A stretch of 64,000 bases of DNA from Ceriagrion tenellum (lineage: Eukaryota > Arthropoda > Insecta > Odonata > Coenagrionidae): positions 93,074,559 through 93,138,558 of the forward strand of contig OY720639.1 in the NCBI GenBank assembly GCA_963169105.1. The letters are read 5' to 3'. The notes under the pieces are model-generated. The model was not told the origin of the DNA, made no database searches, and saw only the letters and a program-made list of their open reading frames with translations. The position numbers and the translations under genes were made by a program. Shown in pieces: positions 1 to 11,300 of the stretch (position 1 is its first letter; each line of letters starts with the position of its first letter).

Positions 1-1250
1 ATCTCTTTTATCTGTAAATATAAAAAATCAGAACTCGTGAGCAAAGTTTCTCCCAAATTGAAGAAAAGCATAAATCTCTCTGCCCACCTAATGTTGGAAC
101 GCAGGTAGGCTATGAGAGAAAATATACATGACCATGGTAGAATGATGATAATGCAAACCAGCCATAACGTTTTCCCGCGAGTTTGAGCTTCCCACAGCCA
201 CCACCGCCACCCTTTCCCCAAGTCGTGACCGTGATTACAAAATATGTGACGACGTACAAAACGGAAATGCTATACAATGGGTGAACTTCATCCGCCATAC
301 CCGTCACGTAATCCACGGACGGGATATGGGCACAACGGCTGTCCCCGAGGATCGTCCTTCGGAGAGGCATTCAACTTCGCCCGCCCATTCATTTCTCTAG
401 CCACGCAGGTGGCGAGACGGGAGAACGCATAGCCTACCCTCTCTCTCTCTCACTTTGACTAGCTGACGGATCGCCTAGGCAATAATCAGCATATCACTCG
501 TTAATGCGCTTGTCTACAAACATGTCCCACCACACGGGGACCATTCAAAGCAGTCCCTGAATCCTGTCCTTACCATCGGCATAAACACGCGTCTTTAAAG
601 AACCCTCGACCAACTTTAACACACATAATTTAGAATGTTTGCCCAAGACTCGTGCTCATTGGTTTTACGAAGGTGAAACAGGGAGTGGAAGCCCGGGTAG
701 CGGAAACCATAATTCAATCTGAAACCGAGGTGAAAATATTTGTTTTTTTTCATACAATGGCAAGTTTTTATAAGAGGTTTTGCGATGTTCGTAGAATGGT
801 GAGTAGTGGCACAGAGTTGCTGTTATAGTGACTGATATGCAATTGGGGATAACTTTTTCCTTTCACGATTTTTCGAGGTGCGCTCAAGTTCTAAGACCTC
901 CTAATGTATTTTCATTGGAAAGGTAAATATAGAAACACGTTTAAAATACATGGGCAGTATGTCAACATGTTTGAAATGTGGTACCGCAGTCTACGTAGTA
1001 ACACTAGACGGTGGTAGAAACAGAAAATAGAATAGAAAATTAGATTATTATTCGGAGACAAATGTGCCCCATAGGAACATATAGGATTATACATATCTAT
1101 AGAGGCAAACATACATTAAAATAGTAAGATACACAAGGTGCGTTTATATCACAGAATTCGACATAATATTTAGCAAAACGGCAAAAATATAAAAATATTT
1201 AGAAATACATCAGATATCGTACAGTGTAGCACAATTTTTGGTTCACTTAC
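1..1250. other. Unassigned DNA with a GC-richer patch
   Basis: No recognised gene. A GC-richer patch at about 160-420 contains an 86-codon open frame on the minus strand (110-370) that matches no family I know and has no clear splice context; it could be an exon or chance. A short CT-rich microsatellite lies at about 437-455. The rest (500-1250) is AT-rich and appears non-coding; part of 900-1250 may be the 3' untranslated region of the LINE fragment that follows on the minus strand. Confidence 0.35.
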
Positions 1251-1255
1251 GATCT

Positions 1256-1780
1256 TTAGTTCACTTGAAGTAATATTTCATAATATCTCTTCTTGAATTT
1301 ATTTGCGTGTTCAAATTGTTTTACGCCTTCTGACAACTGAATCCATACTTCACAAGAGGTAACATGGAAAGACCTAGCGTGTTCAGATGTTAGTTATTGT
1401 GGTATATAAAGTAGTTCCATGTGACGTGTTGGACGTTATGTTTTTCTAGCATTGTATTGTACATTCCGGTGTGAATATGTGGGAAGTTCTGTCGTTATTG
1501 ACTATCACACAAATATTGCCTTATTATGTAAGCGCCTACTTTGTATTTTTAGCCACCTGCGTTTTTCAAAATATGGCGTCACATGTTTATAATATGTGAT
1601 GTCAAAGACATACCTCACACAGGAGTTCTGAATCCTCTGAAGTTTTAGATTCAGTTCGTTTGTAAGGTCAGAGTTTACCACATATCAGTAGTCTATGGGT
1701 GGAAAAACTAGAGTATCCACTAATATTTGGCGAAGGAAGACAGGGATAAGGTATCTAAATTGTTTTCACTGGTATAACGT
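1256..1780 (-). pseudogene. Decayed LINE reverse transcriptase C-terminus (CR1/Jockey type)
   Basis: Read on the minus strand, this encodes a broken C-terminal part of a non-LTR retrotransposon ORF2. After allowing for frameshifts and stops, the order is VFPPIDY, then LQRIQNSCVRYVFDITYYKH, then VTPYFEKRRWLKIQSRRLHN, then a terminal RSFHVTSCEVW and NKFKKRYYEILLQ stretch ending in a stop at 1256-1258. This order (a pre-thumb tyrosine motif, an LQ.+QN.C.R block, a RWL...R block, and W.QL...FKK at the end) is the usual tail of CR1/Jockey-group LINEs. Several frameshifts and stops show an old, inactive copy. The exact clade is not resolved. Confidence 0.7.
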
Positions 1781-1789
1781 CTTAAACAC

Positions 1790-2630
1790 CCTATGCGAAA
1801 TACTCTATGTGTACATTCCATGATAAGATTTTACTTAGAGTAACTCCTAAGTTAGTTACACTATCAGAATAATCAATTAGGACACTATTTACATTTATTT
1901 TTGGCAGAGCAACAAGCATAATTCTATTTACATAAATATTACTACCAAGGTAATGTGAGTAGACTTTGGTAGTGCAATACAGTGCACAGGGTTCTTGTAT
2001 CTGCTGCCAAAGTTACTCGAAGCGGGCAAGGTACATCTGAAAATTTAACCTACAACCATAATATCTTTGCCTACATGGTTTAAAGTAACGTTAGAATAAT
2101 TTCTGTGCATGTTCGCTCCAACTGTATGTGACAGCCATTTACAAATATAACATCAGCTATTCTCGGTACATTTAGACAGAATTTATATGGCCATTGTAAC
2201 ATAGCTATTTGATATAAGTAGAATCAGATAGTCACGCCAAACCGTTCTCTGAGACAAATAAGTATTCTTCCTACCGTTAAAAGGGTTATATTTTCATAAT
2301 CAAGGAGCAGTTTGGCGAAAGAGCAGAAGATTCAGGGAACAAGAGAAGAGCTGAGAGAAAAAAGGTACTACATCTGACTTTGATAGCATATTTCACGGCA
2401 CGAACGGATATCGATTTTGTGACAACAAAGGTCACCTAGCGGTACTGCCAGGCTATTGTGTACAAATTCAGTCAGCTTTGACAATTGCAACAATAAAGTT
2501 TTTCGCGACCGAGATCCAACTTCAGCTGAGGTGTACTAGCCGCACTTAATTTTTCTCAGATAATGGAGGTAATATCTCCATTCATCCCAAACATTGGACC
2601 AAGATCATGAACAGTTAAGGGCTAGTATGT
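1790..2630. other. Unassigned AT-rich DNA
   Basis: Nothing recognisable on either strand. There are no open frames of note, and no long inverted or direct repeat was seen by eye. Confidence 0.4.
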
Positions 2631-2635
2631 AATAT

Positions 2636-2740
2636 AATGATAATAATAATGCGTCTTTATTGGGGCGAGATTAAGACTCAGGCAGTTCCTCCTTCCATCT
2701 AACCCCTCGTCAGATAAATAAATGAAATAAGTGTGAAGGC
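2636..2740 (-). repeat. Possible LINE 3' end with (ATT)n tail
   Basis: A run of AATAATAATAAT followed by TGCGTCTTTATTGGGGCG looks, on the minus strand, like a LINE 3' end with a short TTA-repeat tail. The family 4 copy at 26.5 kb has the same layout (AATAATAATAATAA then a CGTTTATTG core). No coding sequence is attached, and it abuts the family 2 LINE that starts just downstream. Confidence 0.35.
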
Positions 2741-2744
2741 AATT

Positions 2745-3465
2745 ATGAAGCAATACTTACTAACTTAGGTAAGATGTATTCGAAAGATGTAAGAATAGAT
2801 GAGAAGATAAAGAGACGTGCGAATGCTCGAAGGAAAGTCGTAGGTAGCATGTGGAGCATATCGATGAATGAGTGCTCGTCTAAGGAAGCGAAAATTGCCG
2901 TGTACAAAAGTGTACTTCTTTCCACTTTGCTATATGGTAGTGAAACATGGGTATGTCAGGATAGACATAATAGTAGACTAAACGCCGTAGGTTTGAGTTA
3001 TCTGGGGAGTATTTTCGGAAAAAGTAGGATGGATAAGGTCAGGAATGAGTGGGTCATGAATGAATGTGGGTTAAATGCTCCAGTAATGGACGTGTGTGAA
3101 AGGAGTGTGCTTCGTTGGTTTGGCCATGTTGAGAGAATGGATGAGAGTCGAATAACGAAACAGATATATAGGAGTAGAATGAATGGTGTGAGAGTTAGAG
3201 GTAGGCCGAGAAAGTTGTGGTTGAATGTGGTTGAGGAAATTCTTAGGAGGAGGAATATTAGGAGTTTTAAAAACAGGAGGGCGTGTATGAAGCGGTGTAT
3301 GGGGGTAAATGAGGCAAAAGAGGTTTGCAAGGATAGGTCAGTGTGGAGGAAATTATTAAAGTAGAGTTAGGTGTACAACTATGTACTAATGAGTGAAACA
3401 TTTTCACTGTGCTTACCCCGGAAGGGAATGGCGTGATGGGTATGTATGTATGTACTTACTTATCG
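2745..3465 (+). pseudogene. LINE family 2 (RTE-like) ORF2 C-terminus, best copy
   Basis: An open frame at 2774-3364 encodes 196 residues, and the reading continues upstream to about 2745. It covers the end of a non-LTR reverse transcriptase polyprotein. In order it has YSKDVRIDEKIKRRANARR, TLLYGSETWVC (the post-palm motif), LSYLGSIFGKSRMDKVRNEW, RSVLRWFGHVERMDESRITK and RGRPRKLWLNVVEEIL, ending in VCKDRSVWRKLLK and a stop. Its 3' untranslated stretch (TACCCCGGAAGGGAATGGCG) ends in a short (TATG)n tail at about 3438-3460, so the 3' end is intact. The 5' part, including the catalytic palm, is missing, as in 5'-truncated LINE insertions. Four other copies occur in this window. Confidence 0.85.
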
Positions 3466-4555
3466 GCCGTCCAAGTAACATTAATTTATGACAGCATTTT
3501 ATATGGCAAGTTTTGAGAACACCGTGAGATATCTAGGGGTTAACTTTGGACGTGTTAATTATTCTACCCTTTTCAAATTCGAAAATTGTCATATCGTTTC
3601 CACTAGGCCGTATAAAAATATTTTTTTACTGATGAATTTTCTAATCTTCGTGCTTTCACCAGAGATTTTGTCTCTCATTTTTCAAACCTCATATTCGAAC
3701 ACATTCGCTCACAACAGCTAGTTTACCGATCCAATTTGCAAGAGTGACCTAGACTTTATTTAACGGTGGCACATTTCATAGGTATACTGAGGTCATACAG
3801 TTATCTGAATCACAACTCGGCCTATATCACGAAACCAATGGAGTTAACATACATTGGAGAAGGAACTGCTTGTCCACTTACATGGAACACGAGAGTGGCA
3901 GTAATAAAGATGAGCTTAGAGGGCTGCAATGCCACGTCAATTTTGACCTAGTAATTGAAATTTTAATATATTAAAATATAATTTCAACTAATTAACTGCT
4001 GATGAAATATTAGCTGGCGCTCACATTCAAACGAATAAAAATACATATGTTTTCAAGATAATTCATATAACTTCAAAGAGTGTTGCATTTTGTCACAAAA
4101 AGGGAATAAAATTGTAGATTTCAACGATTTTAATGGATTTCATTAGCCCTTCCGTATATGTGTATATGAAAGACATATAAACATAAAACATAAACATATT
4201 TATTTCACTGAAAAAAGTATACACCAAAATACATACAAAAACAGTGAAATTAGTCATCCCAAAAGATATATTCTTGATTAGGAGTTGCCATTCAATGAAA
4301 GTATGGCATTTCCCGGCAGTACATTTTTCAGCATCAGAGTAGAACAAAATAGCTCTTTTATGAATCATCAAAATGACATGTGTCCATATGTTTCGAGTAA
4401 AAGTCGATTCACAACCTTAATAAACAGATACAAAATGAAATGAGAATGAAATAATAGTGAACCATTCATGAGCAATATATATTCAAATAGAATTTATAGA
4501 AAAATAGAACAGTATAAAAAATGAACATAATCAGTGAAACCTTTGTCTTAAAGAA
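3466..4555. other. Unassigned AT-rich DNA
   Basis: Small open frames at 3488-3721 (+), 3766-3951 (+) and 4093-4371 (-) have no recognisable motifs and AT-rich composition like their surroundings. Part of 4180-4555 may be the 3' untranslated region of the minus-strand LINE fragment that follows, since that fragment's stop lies at 4558-4560. Confidence 0.35.
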
Positions 4556-4557
4556 AC

Positions 4558-4880
4558 TCAATTAATAGTCTTAAAGAGAAATTCAATATCCTTATGACGA
4601 AACAACCAGCCTCTCAATTTATTAGTAAAGGCAGCTTGACTATTACAACAGTGTAATTCTTGCCATAGCTTAGTAGAGAGTTTTGGTGCTACATAATTAT
4701 AAAAGGTTTGTAAGCTTCAATTTTTGGTTTAGGAACAGAAGTATTTTGGTGGCTTCTTAAATTTTTTGTGCAGGGACATGGTTTATTTTTGTGTCCACTA
4801 CGATTATAAAAAAATCTTAAGACTTTAAAAACAACATATTCATTCATGTTTCTCGCTAAAAGTTATTAAAAACAGTAGCT
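4558..4880 (-). pseudogene. Decayed LINE ORF2 C-terminus
   Basis: Minus-strand reading gives a nearly continuous frame: NEYVVFKVLRFFYN, then PCPCTKNLRSHQNTSVPKPK, then FYNYVAPKLSTKLWQELHCC, then FTNKLRGWLFRH and a stop. The pattern N.R....., a short gap, a (K/L)LW.EL block and then F...L+.WL is the standard tail of CR1/Jockey-group LINE ORF2. It resembles the fragment at 16.9-18.0 kb in type but is not obviously the same subfamily. The 5' boundary is unclear. Confidence 0.6.
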
Positions 4881-5880
4881 CGAGTTTTATACACTATTTG
4901 ATGAGCATATGAAGACCTGAAGAAAGGAAACTCAACTATATGGCATGTGGGTTAATTTAAACAAGCATGGTGGGTAGTTAACAACGCAATTATCTCCTAG
5001 ATCAGGTCTCCAAGGCACTTCAACTTCCATGATTAAAACTAATAGGCAATCGGATAACACACATTGTTTTTTTACAATAATATTTCGTATAAGAATTTCA
5101 TGTCGCTAAACAGCAAATTGCGCATCAAATGACGTTGTTGTACGAAGATGATCTAGTCTAAACATTTTACGTATATTGCGGAGTAAAAATTCTACTGTTT
5201 TAAGAATCCGGCGCATGACATCTCGTGACGGCAACGCTGATAGCAAAACCTTGCATTTTCTTAAAAAAAACTGAATATGTTCAAATTGGGATTAAAAATA
5301 CTATCAAATTAAAAAAGTCAGTATTGAACAAAAATGGCGAAAACGAAAGTCACCTGAACGCAAAATGTGGCTTAAAAAGTAAAACATTATTTTTACAAGT
5401 CTCATTTTTTTTAGGTTTCTCATGAAAAAAAGGAAAGATCTTACTTTATTTTTTTAATACGCCAAAGTTACTCATGTATGTACGCTTTACCTGTATTATA
5501 ATGACTTGCCCATAAATCTTATATTGCTGTTAAAGATAAAAAAAGAGTCCAAAATTAAGATTTTCTCCCATTAAAAACTGCCGAAAATAAACGAACTTTC
5601 CAAAATGGAACGCAGTTATCTGATATGATTAGACATTTTCGCTGGAAAAAATATTTATTGAAGTGAAGAACTACCTTGCAGTGACGATGGAGAACAAAAT
5701 GGCGTTTTTGATCACGTGAGTTACATAAAAATTCACATCGACAAAAAGTCGCAACACAAATTTCACACATATTCAAACGGGCATGAAGCGAAGAATAGCC
5801 CGAGCTACGAAGGCATTCATGGGAAAAAGGCAACAACTGTGCTCAAAGCAGAAAGGAATACAAAACAGGAAACAGTATTT
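4880..5880. other. Unassigned AT-rich DNA
   Basis: No recognised feature. Short open frames at 5225-5425 (+), 5555-5836 (-) and 5716-5943 (+) overlap each other on opposite strands and carry no family motif. The last part runs into the LINE family 3 fragment. Confidence 0.35.
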
Positions 5881-6323
5881 GAAAACATTCGTGTGGAGCG
5901 TGGCATTCTATGGATCGGAAGTATGGACCATTGGAAAAGCTGACCAGAAAAGACTATAAGCCGTCGAAACCTGGTGCTATAGAAGGATGCTGAAGAAAAA
6001 ATGGACGGACAAAATAAAAAATCATGAAATGTTCAGAAGAACAGAAGAGGAAAGGACCATATGGAACACCATACAGAAAAGAAGAACCAGATGAATTGGA
6101 CACACCCTGCGACACAATGGATTTGTAAAGAACACAATAGAAGGTAAAATGGAGGAAAAAGGCCTTTAGGGGAAGACTCAGGAAAAAGTTCATGGACCAA
6201 ATAAAGAAGATAGTACATATGGAAACACACCAGGAGGAAGGAAACTAGCATAAGATCAGAAAAAGTGGAGGATTGTAGTCAACAAATCTGAGGATTGAAC
6301 GACCAATGATGATAAAATTCATT
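5880..6323 (+). pseudogene. LINE family 3 ORF2 C-terminus and 3' end
   Basis: This is a frameshifted plus-strand copy of the family seen more clearly at 22.4-22.8 kb. The reading follows the usual order: an RMLKK.WTD block, RRTE..RTIWNTIQKRRTR, then W.GHTLRHNGFVKNTIEGK, then a terminal KFMDQIKK. The 3' end reads GTAGTCAACAAATCTGAGG then ATTGAACGACCAATGATGAT. This kind of ORF tail is commonly labelled endonuclease-reverse transcriptase in arthropod genomes and is RTE/L1-like; I cannot place the clade. The 3' end itself is part of a 214-bp tandem duplication. Confidence 0.7.
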
Positions 6324-7577
6324 CTAAATTCAAAATTTATTAATAAAAAATGCATACGTGGATTAAATACTTGGGTCTGGTGAAAAATCTGCTATCGCGT
6401 ACACAATTTGAATATAAGAAGTAAAATCAAAGCTTGTTAAATCACGATTCGCAATGTCTACGCGTTCTGCAGGATATACGCAGGCAACGATGATGGCACG
6501 ACGACGTATTGAACGACCAATGATGATAAAATTCATTTGAATTTCAAAACATATTGTAACATAACGCTGGCCTCGCCATTTTTCTTTAACTACCTCTTGG
6601 CTTATTATAACAATAAGGCATCCACCATATTGTGAATTGAGAATAAACAATAGACCGAGGGAGTGGAAGCGTCGGCAACAAAAGGAGCTAGGGAGTGTAG
6701 AGAAAACCGTCTGAGTGTACGGTTGTGCCAGTACAGCACGCAGGGATTTTATAGATAAAACCGTCGGAGTGTACGGTCGTGCCAGGACAGCACGCAAGTT
6801 TTGGTAGAGGAAAGTTCCAGAGTGTGGCATCGTGCGAGACATAGCCCACGCAGAAAAGGAGAATTGACCAAGGAGTTGGAATTAAGGAGAGGAACGGGAG
6901 ATCTTACAACGGGACGAGGCCCAAGAGCTGAGGGCCCGCCAAGGACGGACACTACGCAGGCTGAGAGGATTTTCCAGACCACAGAGGGACAAGCCAACCT
7001 GTGTCGTCGAATAATTGGGTTGTAACTATAAACTTTTATTTTCATATAAGGTACAAGAAGCCATAAGGCAGGAGGTTTTTAATTGGCCAAGAATTAAGTT
7101 TGTGACTGGATATTGTGAAAAGTTTAAGTGGAGAAGTGTGGCAAATAATTGGACAATATACTTAAAAGAAGGAATAATTATTCATACGCCAAATTTGTAT
7201 GTAAATTAGAATATACAGTTGGTCATGACCTTAGGATATAAGTAATCATTTTCATAATTTAAATTGTCTGTAAATTGAATATTTCATTTTGTTAAGTAAA
7301 TTGCAACCGTATCTCTAAAACGCTACGTTTCATGTATTTTCTTTTCCGACGAGCAAGCTGGGGCAAAATACAAAGTAGAAATATAACGAAAAAAATACGT
7401 GTTACAATATTAATAACAAATTCATACGTGGATTGCATATTCGCGTCTGCTGGAAAATCTACTATCGCGTTCACAAATTGAATATAAGAAGTAAAATCAA
7501 AGCTTGTTAAATTGAAATTCACACTTTCGACGCGTTCTGAAGGATATACTTATGCAACGGTGAAGGCACGACGAGCG
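6294..7577. repeat. Tandem duplication (~214 bp units), second unit split by an insert
   Basis: Unit a spans 6294-6507. Unit b begins at 6508 with the same ATTGAACGACCAATGATGAT, breaks off at 6554, and resumes at 7411 with TAATAACAAATTCATACG, running to about 7577. With 6555-7410 removed, unit b aligns with unit a straight across the join. Identity by eye is about 85 percent, so the duplication is old. Both units keep a similar minus-strand peptide (LTSFDFTSYIQ.V.AI.DF), which might be a remnant of a transposon ORF. Confidence 0.75.
6555..7406. mobile_element. Solo-LTR-like insertion, 852 bp, TSD ATAT
   Basis: The insert starts TGTAACATAACG and ends TACGTGTTACA, giving TG...CA termini with a 7-bp terminal inverted repeat (TGTAACA/TGTTACA). 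It is flanked by ATAT on both sides (6551-6554 and 7407-7410). Removing the insert plus one ATAT restores a sequence matching the uninterrupted neighbour repeat at about 6333-6345. Size, ends and 4-bp target duplication fit a solo LTR of a Ty3/gypsy-type retrotransposon. Inside are two good tandem units at 6703-6747 and 6760-6797 (GTGTACGGT.GTGCCAG.ACA) and a weaker third, a layout common in LTR enhancers. No gag or pol is present. A TIR transposon with very short ends is the alternative. Confidence 0.6.
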
Positions 7578-8440
7578 GGAAGATATTTACCTACACTTTT
7601 TCTTCCCGGAGATGCACCCATAAGGAGACTAAATGCCTCCATCTCACGCCCAAAACGAACGTCAAATCGAATGAGGAAGGGATCTCGCAACGTCTTCCAG
7701 AAAAGAAAAATAAAAACCTCCTCCAAACTCACTCATTTTCGGAGGGGGGTGCGAGGCACTTTAAAACGGAGCAAAATAAATAAATCTTCGTTAAGGGTGG
7801 GAAAGGGCGGAGGGTAGAGACGGAGAGAAGAAATGGGAGGACAGTTGAGACGGGCCCTGGGCAGGGATGAGGGAAAGAGGAAGGGGGGGGGGGGAAAGAA
7901 CGACAAGGGTGCGAGCCCTACTAGCATACAGCGGCATACTTAACGCCATAAATTTTCGGTTACGGGTCGGAAAAGTCAAAAAAGGGAGGAAAATAAAAAG
8001 GGTGTGTGCGAGGGGGAGGGACAGGGTTGGAAATTTCGGGAGAGAATGATGCGTGCGTGAGCGCGTGCGTGCTCGCGGGGAGAAGGCGCCACGTGTTTGT
8101 GCGTCACGCATTCCGAGGCGGAGAGAATTTTTTCCCCTCTCGCCTCGTATTTTTCCGGGAGATTTAAGAGCGGACGAAACACACGCTGAGAAAGGGATGC
8201 CGGCTGTCTGGAGGGTTAAAGGGGTTGAGCTCGAAAATATTGGGGGCGCAGGTATGGAAGACGTAGTAGCGTTCAAGAAACGAGAGAGAATAAAGTGAGA
8301 GTTGCAACTGTCGAAGGTGGAGAGATACCAAAAAAGGAAGCGTAACTAAAGCGGTAGTAAAGCATGGCGGCAGTTGATTAGAAGGTACTCTTTAAGGAGG
8401 TTCAACAGCGACTGAGTGATTCAAAACAAATGCTCAGAAC
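7578..8440. other. GC-richer, purine-rich unassigned block
   Basis: This block is richer in G, A and CpG than its surroundings, with a poly-G run near 7886-7896 and stretches such as GCGTGCGTGAGCGCGTGCG near 8050-8070. Many overlapping open frames on both strands reflect composition rather than coding; none has a recognised motif. It may be a CpG-island-like promoter region or an old repeat. No TATA box or adjacent gene can be assigned. Confidence 0.3.
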
Positions 8441-8459
8441 CAGCCGTTGAGGTATATGG

Positions 8460-9105
8460 ATGTATCGTGGGGATTACCCATACAAAACATATGTGGCGCA
8501 GCATTAAAGAAACTAGGTTTTCTTAAACGTATAAAAGGAAGGTCCTCGGATGAAAGAGTCAAAGAGAGATGCTACTTCGCTCTGTTTAGGCCACACCTCC
8601 AACACGCCACGAGCATTTGGGACCCTGGTCAAATAGATTTAACCAAAAAATTTTTTAAAATACAAGGAAAGCAGCGCTCTTCGTTAAAAAATGCTAAGAG
8701 CGTACATATAGTGTCTCACAACTTTTAGAGGGATTAAGGTGGGAGCCCCTAGAGACTCGGAGGCTACACGCTAAGCTTAGATTGCTTGATAAATTCAGAA
8801 CTGATATTTTTCAGAGCGACATAGAGAATATTATCATGACTCCTCACTACATCTCTAGGTCTGACAGACACGATAAAATAAGAGAGATACACTGCCAAAC
8901 AGATAGGTACAACAACTCGTTCTTTCCGCGAACAATAAGCGATCACAATAAAAATTAAGATCACTAAATACACTCCTATAATTCATGTCACCATTTCATC
9001 TAAAAAACAAAACTTACACCTTTACACGGCTGGTGACCTAACACCTGCCACACGCCCATGCAGCGGCTCGCGTGGTATTATGTAGATGTAGATGTAGATA
9101 TAGAG
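8460..9105 (+). pseudogene. LINE family 1c, 5'-truncated copy
   Basis: Plus-strand reading gives ALKKLGFLKRIKGRSSDERV, then KERCYFALFRPHLQHATSIW and DPG, followed after frameshifts by an EPLETRRLH-type block and ending near the FR.ISDHN motif of this subgroup. The 3' untranslated end has the family signature (CTGGTGACCTAACACC, then GCGGCTCGCGTGGTATTA) and a TGTAGATGTAGATGTAG tail at about 9080-9103. In the family, the VRPHLEYA.S.WDP block is the thumb region of a CR1/L2/Jockey-group reverse transcriptase. The palm and endonuclease are missing. Frameshifts and the LRPHLQH change mark it as inactive. Confidence 0.8.
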
Positions 9106-9960
9106 AGGGCACTAAGTCATCAAATTAAAGCCTGTCAACCGAAGTAAAAACCATATTGTTTAACCCTGCTCTCTCTGCTTACTTTCCAATGAATAGCATG
9201 ACGGAGTAGTTGAATTTTTGGATGTAAAGTAAGAATGTATCAACCATCAGTTTGAAATTTAAGGCAATTAACTCTTGAACCATTTATTTGCTATTAACTG
9301 CTATGGATTCTACTCAATTATACAATAGTTAACTCATGAAAGATAATTTGTTTATTTAGTTCAATTGCTTTTCATCGATTTGGTAATAGTTATTATGATT
9401 GGGAAAGCGGATTATTTATAAATTAATAAACAAAATACGTGAGGAGAATCCACATGAAATAAGTGAGTGTATGCTGATTTCTGGAAATTTGTCGATGGGA
9501 AATCTACTTATTGCAAATTGCAAAATTAGTGCGTTATCCCGTAAGCGCCACAAGAAAATGAGGGTCAACGAAGATGGCGGACAGGCTTCAGCTTCTAGCA
9601 TTGGCCAGCATATCAAGTACCCTCTCCACCGATCTCAATGGTTCCAACTTTATCAAATGGTTTAAAAATCCTACTTTCGCTTATGGGATGCGTTTCCCAT
9701 TGAAAAGCGAAACTACAGCATAAAACACAAAATATTACACAATTTTTTACGATGAACACTTCACAGCCATTGACGCCATCTGTAGCGCCATTCAGTTGGA
9801 ATAATACGGCCGAAAACGCATCCGCAACATCTACGCTCTTTTGTTTTATGAATCTTGTTTGCTATTTAAAGGAAAATCTTTTTCGTCGTGGACCAAATAC
9901 TTCTATCCGCCACCCACAGACATTCGCGCCGTCGTTACGGCACAACAAACGGTTTCCGGG
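9106..9960. other. Unassigned DNA
   Basis: No recognised feature. An 88-codon plus-strand frame at 9399-9665 contains no family motif. The frame 9752-10150 only becomes recognisable where it enters the next LINE copy at about 9965. Confidence 0.35.
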
Positions 9961-9964
9961 ACAT

Positions 9965-10476
9965 CCACTGGTTAGACCACACCTCGAATGCGCCACGAGC
10001 ATTTGGAACCCTGGGCATAAAGATTTAACCAAAAAAATCAACAAAATACAATTAAAAGCAGCACGCTTCGTTAAAACAGCTACGAATGAACATAAAGTGT
10101 TACACAACACAAAGGTGGGAGCCCCTAGAGACTCGGAGGCTGCAAGATAGGCTTAGGTTGTTTGAGATATTCAGAGCTGGTGCGTTTCAGAGCGGCACAG
10201 AGAATATTATCATGAGTCCTCACTACATTTTTAGGTTTAACAGATGCGATAAAATAAGAGAGATACACTGCCAAACAGATAGATACAAAAACGCGTTCTT
10301 TCCGCGCACAATAAGCGACCACAATAAAAACTGATCTCCTCTAAATACACTCCCATAGTATATATGTACATGTCACCATTTCACCTCCAATAATTTTACA
10401 TCTTTACACGGCTGGTGACCTACCAACCCCTGCCATACGCCCATGAGGCGGCTCACGGGGTAGTATGTAGATGTGT
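9965..10476 (+). pseudogene. LINE family 1c, second 5'-truncated copy
   Basis: It begins at LVRPHLECATSIWNPGHKDL and continues with a KINKIQLKAARFVKTATNEH block, then frameshifted LETRRLQ, SGTENIIMSPHYIF, IREIHCQTDRYKNAFFPRT and ISDHNKN. The 3' end reads GCTGGTGACCTACCAACCCC and GGCGGCTCACGGGGTAGTAT, with a short GTAGATGTG tail ending at 10475. The sequence is close to the copy at 8.46-9.1 kb in the same orientation, about 860 bp away. It is inactive and lacks everything upstream of the thumb domain. Confidence 0.8.
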
Positions 10477-11250
10477 TTTTCGAGATATTTGGCAAAATAA
10501 TGCCAGTCATTTCCCATTGGAAATGGTACGAGTGTGGCTCTGCGTGGGCTTATTGAAAAATTAAGCATTTACAAAAGAATACATCTCGTGAGAAATTTAA
10601 CAGAGTTCAGTTTACATAATTTTTCAACTATTTGAAAGTATAAAACAATTATTCCCCAAAGTAATTTTTACAGCTTCGCAACATAATCTTTGGTGTGAAT
10701 AAATGACTCAGATTAACACTTTAAGGACGTTATTTAATTGAATATATGAATTTCAGGAAAAAAAAGACCAACTTACTATGCTGCAATCAGAGTAATAGTT
10801 TGAAATAGACCACAATGAAAACTAGGCTGATTATAATATAATACAAAATAATTAACTAATAAAATATTATAATATGCAATATGTTTCACAAAAAACCTGA
10901 GTTTTTTTAAACACGTAAGATAGGACCTTTACTGGCCGACTTTAGGTTGAACATATTTTAAATTAGCAACAAGAAAAAAAAGTTCGTCTGAATCGTAAAA
11001 AGACTGGAATACATCTACTGGGATTGCTCATTCTGTAGCAGCTTTGATAATATCCACTGGTTAATGTGAATAGTACCATTTTGGTGAGGTATGGTGAGCG
11101 TACTAAAATAGGTGTAATAAGAAGATACACTATATAAGAATAATAAGATAGGTACAATCTAGGATAGGAATGGAATCTCGGACAGGTCCTATCTATGGTA
11201 GGGTAATGACACTAGTTGAGATAATAGTTTCCTCTTGAGCATCTTCACCA
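10477..11250. other. Unassigned AT-rich DNA
   Basis: AT-rich, with no open frame of interest and no family signature seen. The minus-strand part from about 11090 to 11250 may be the 3' body of the tRNA-like SINE head that follows. Confidence 0.35.
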
Positions 11251-11300
11251 CTGCCGAGACTCGAACCCGGTGACCTAGGAATGGGAAGCTAGTACTCTAG
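11250..11300 (-). repeat. tRNA-like (SINE head) segment
   Basis: The minus strand reads CTAGGTCACCGGGTTCGAGT then CTCGGC. This carries a near-consensus pol III B box (GGGTTCGAGTC) preceded at tRNA-like distance by a TTGCTAGAGTAC A-box candidate. There is no acceptor-stem pairing, so it is not a functional tRNA. The A-box side overlaps the start of the LINE copy that follows. Confidence 0.4.

Noticed and set aside
6363..6842. 159-codon minus-strand open frame as a gene
   Set aside because: It runs from the tandem repeat into the solo-LTR-like insert, so its reading crosses an insertion boundary. The apparent repeated peptide (AVLARPYTPTVLS) is just the internal LTR repeats translated.
7733..8298. 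Several Arg/Pro-rich frames as a gene
   Set aside because: Frames on both strands overlap extensively and follow the purine-rich, CpG-rich composition; no motif was found.
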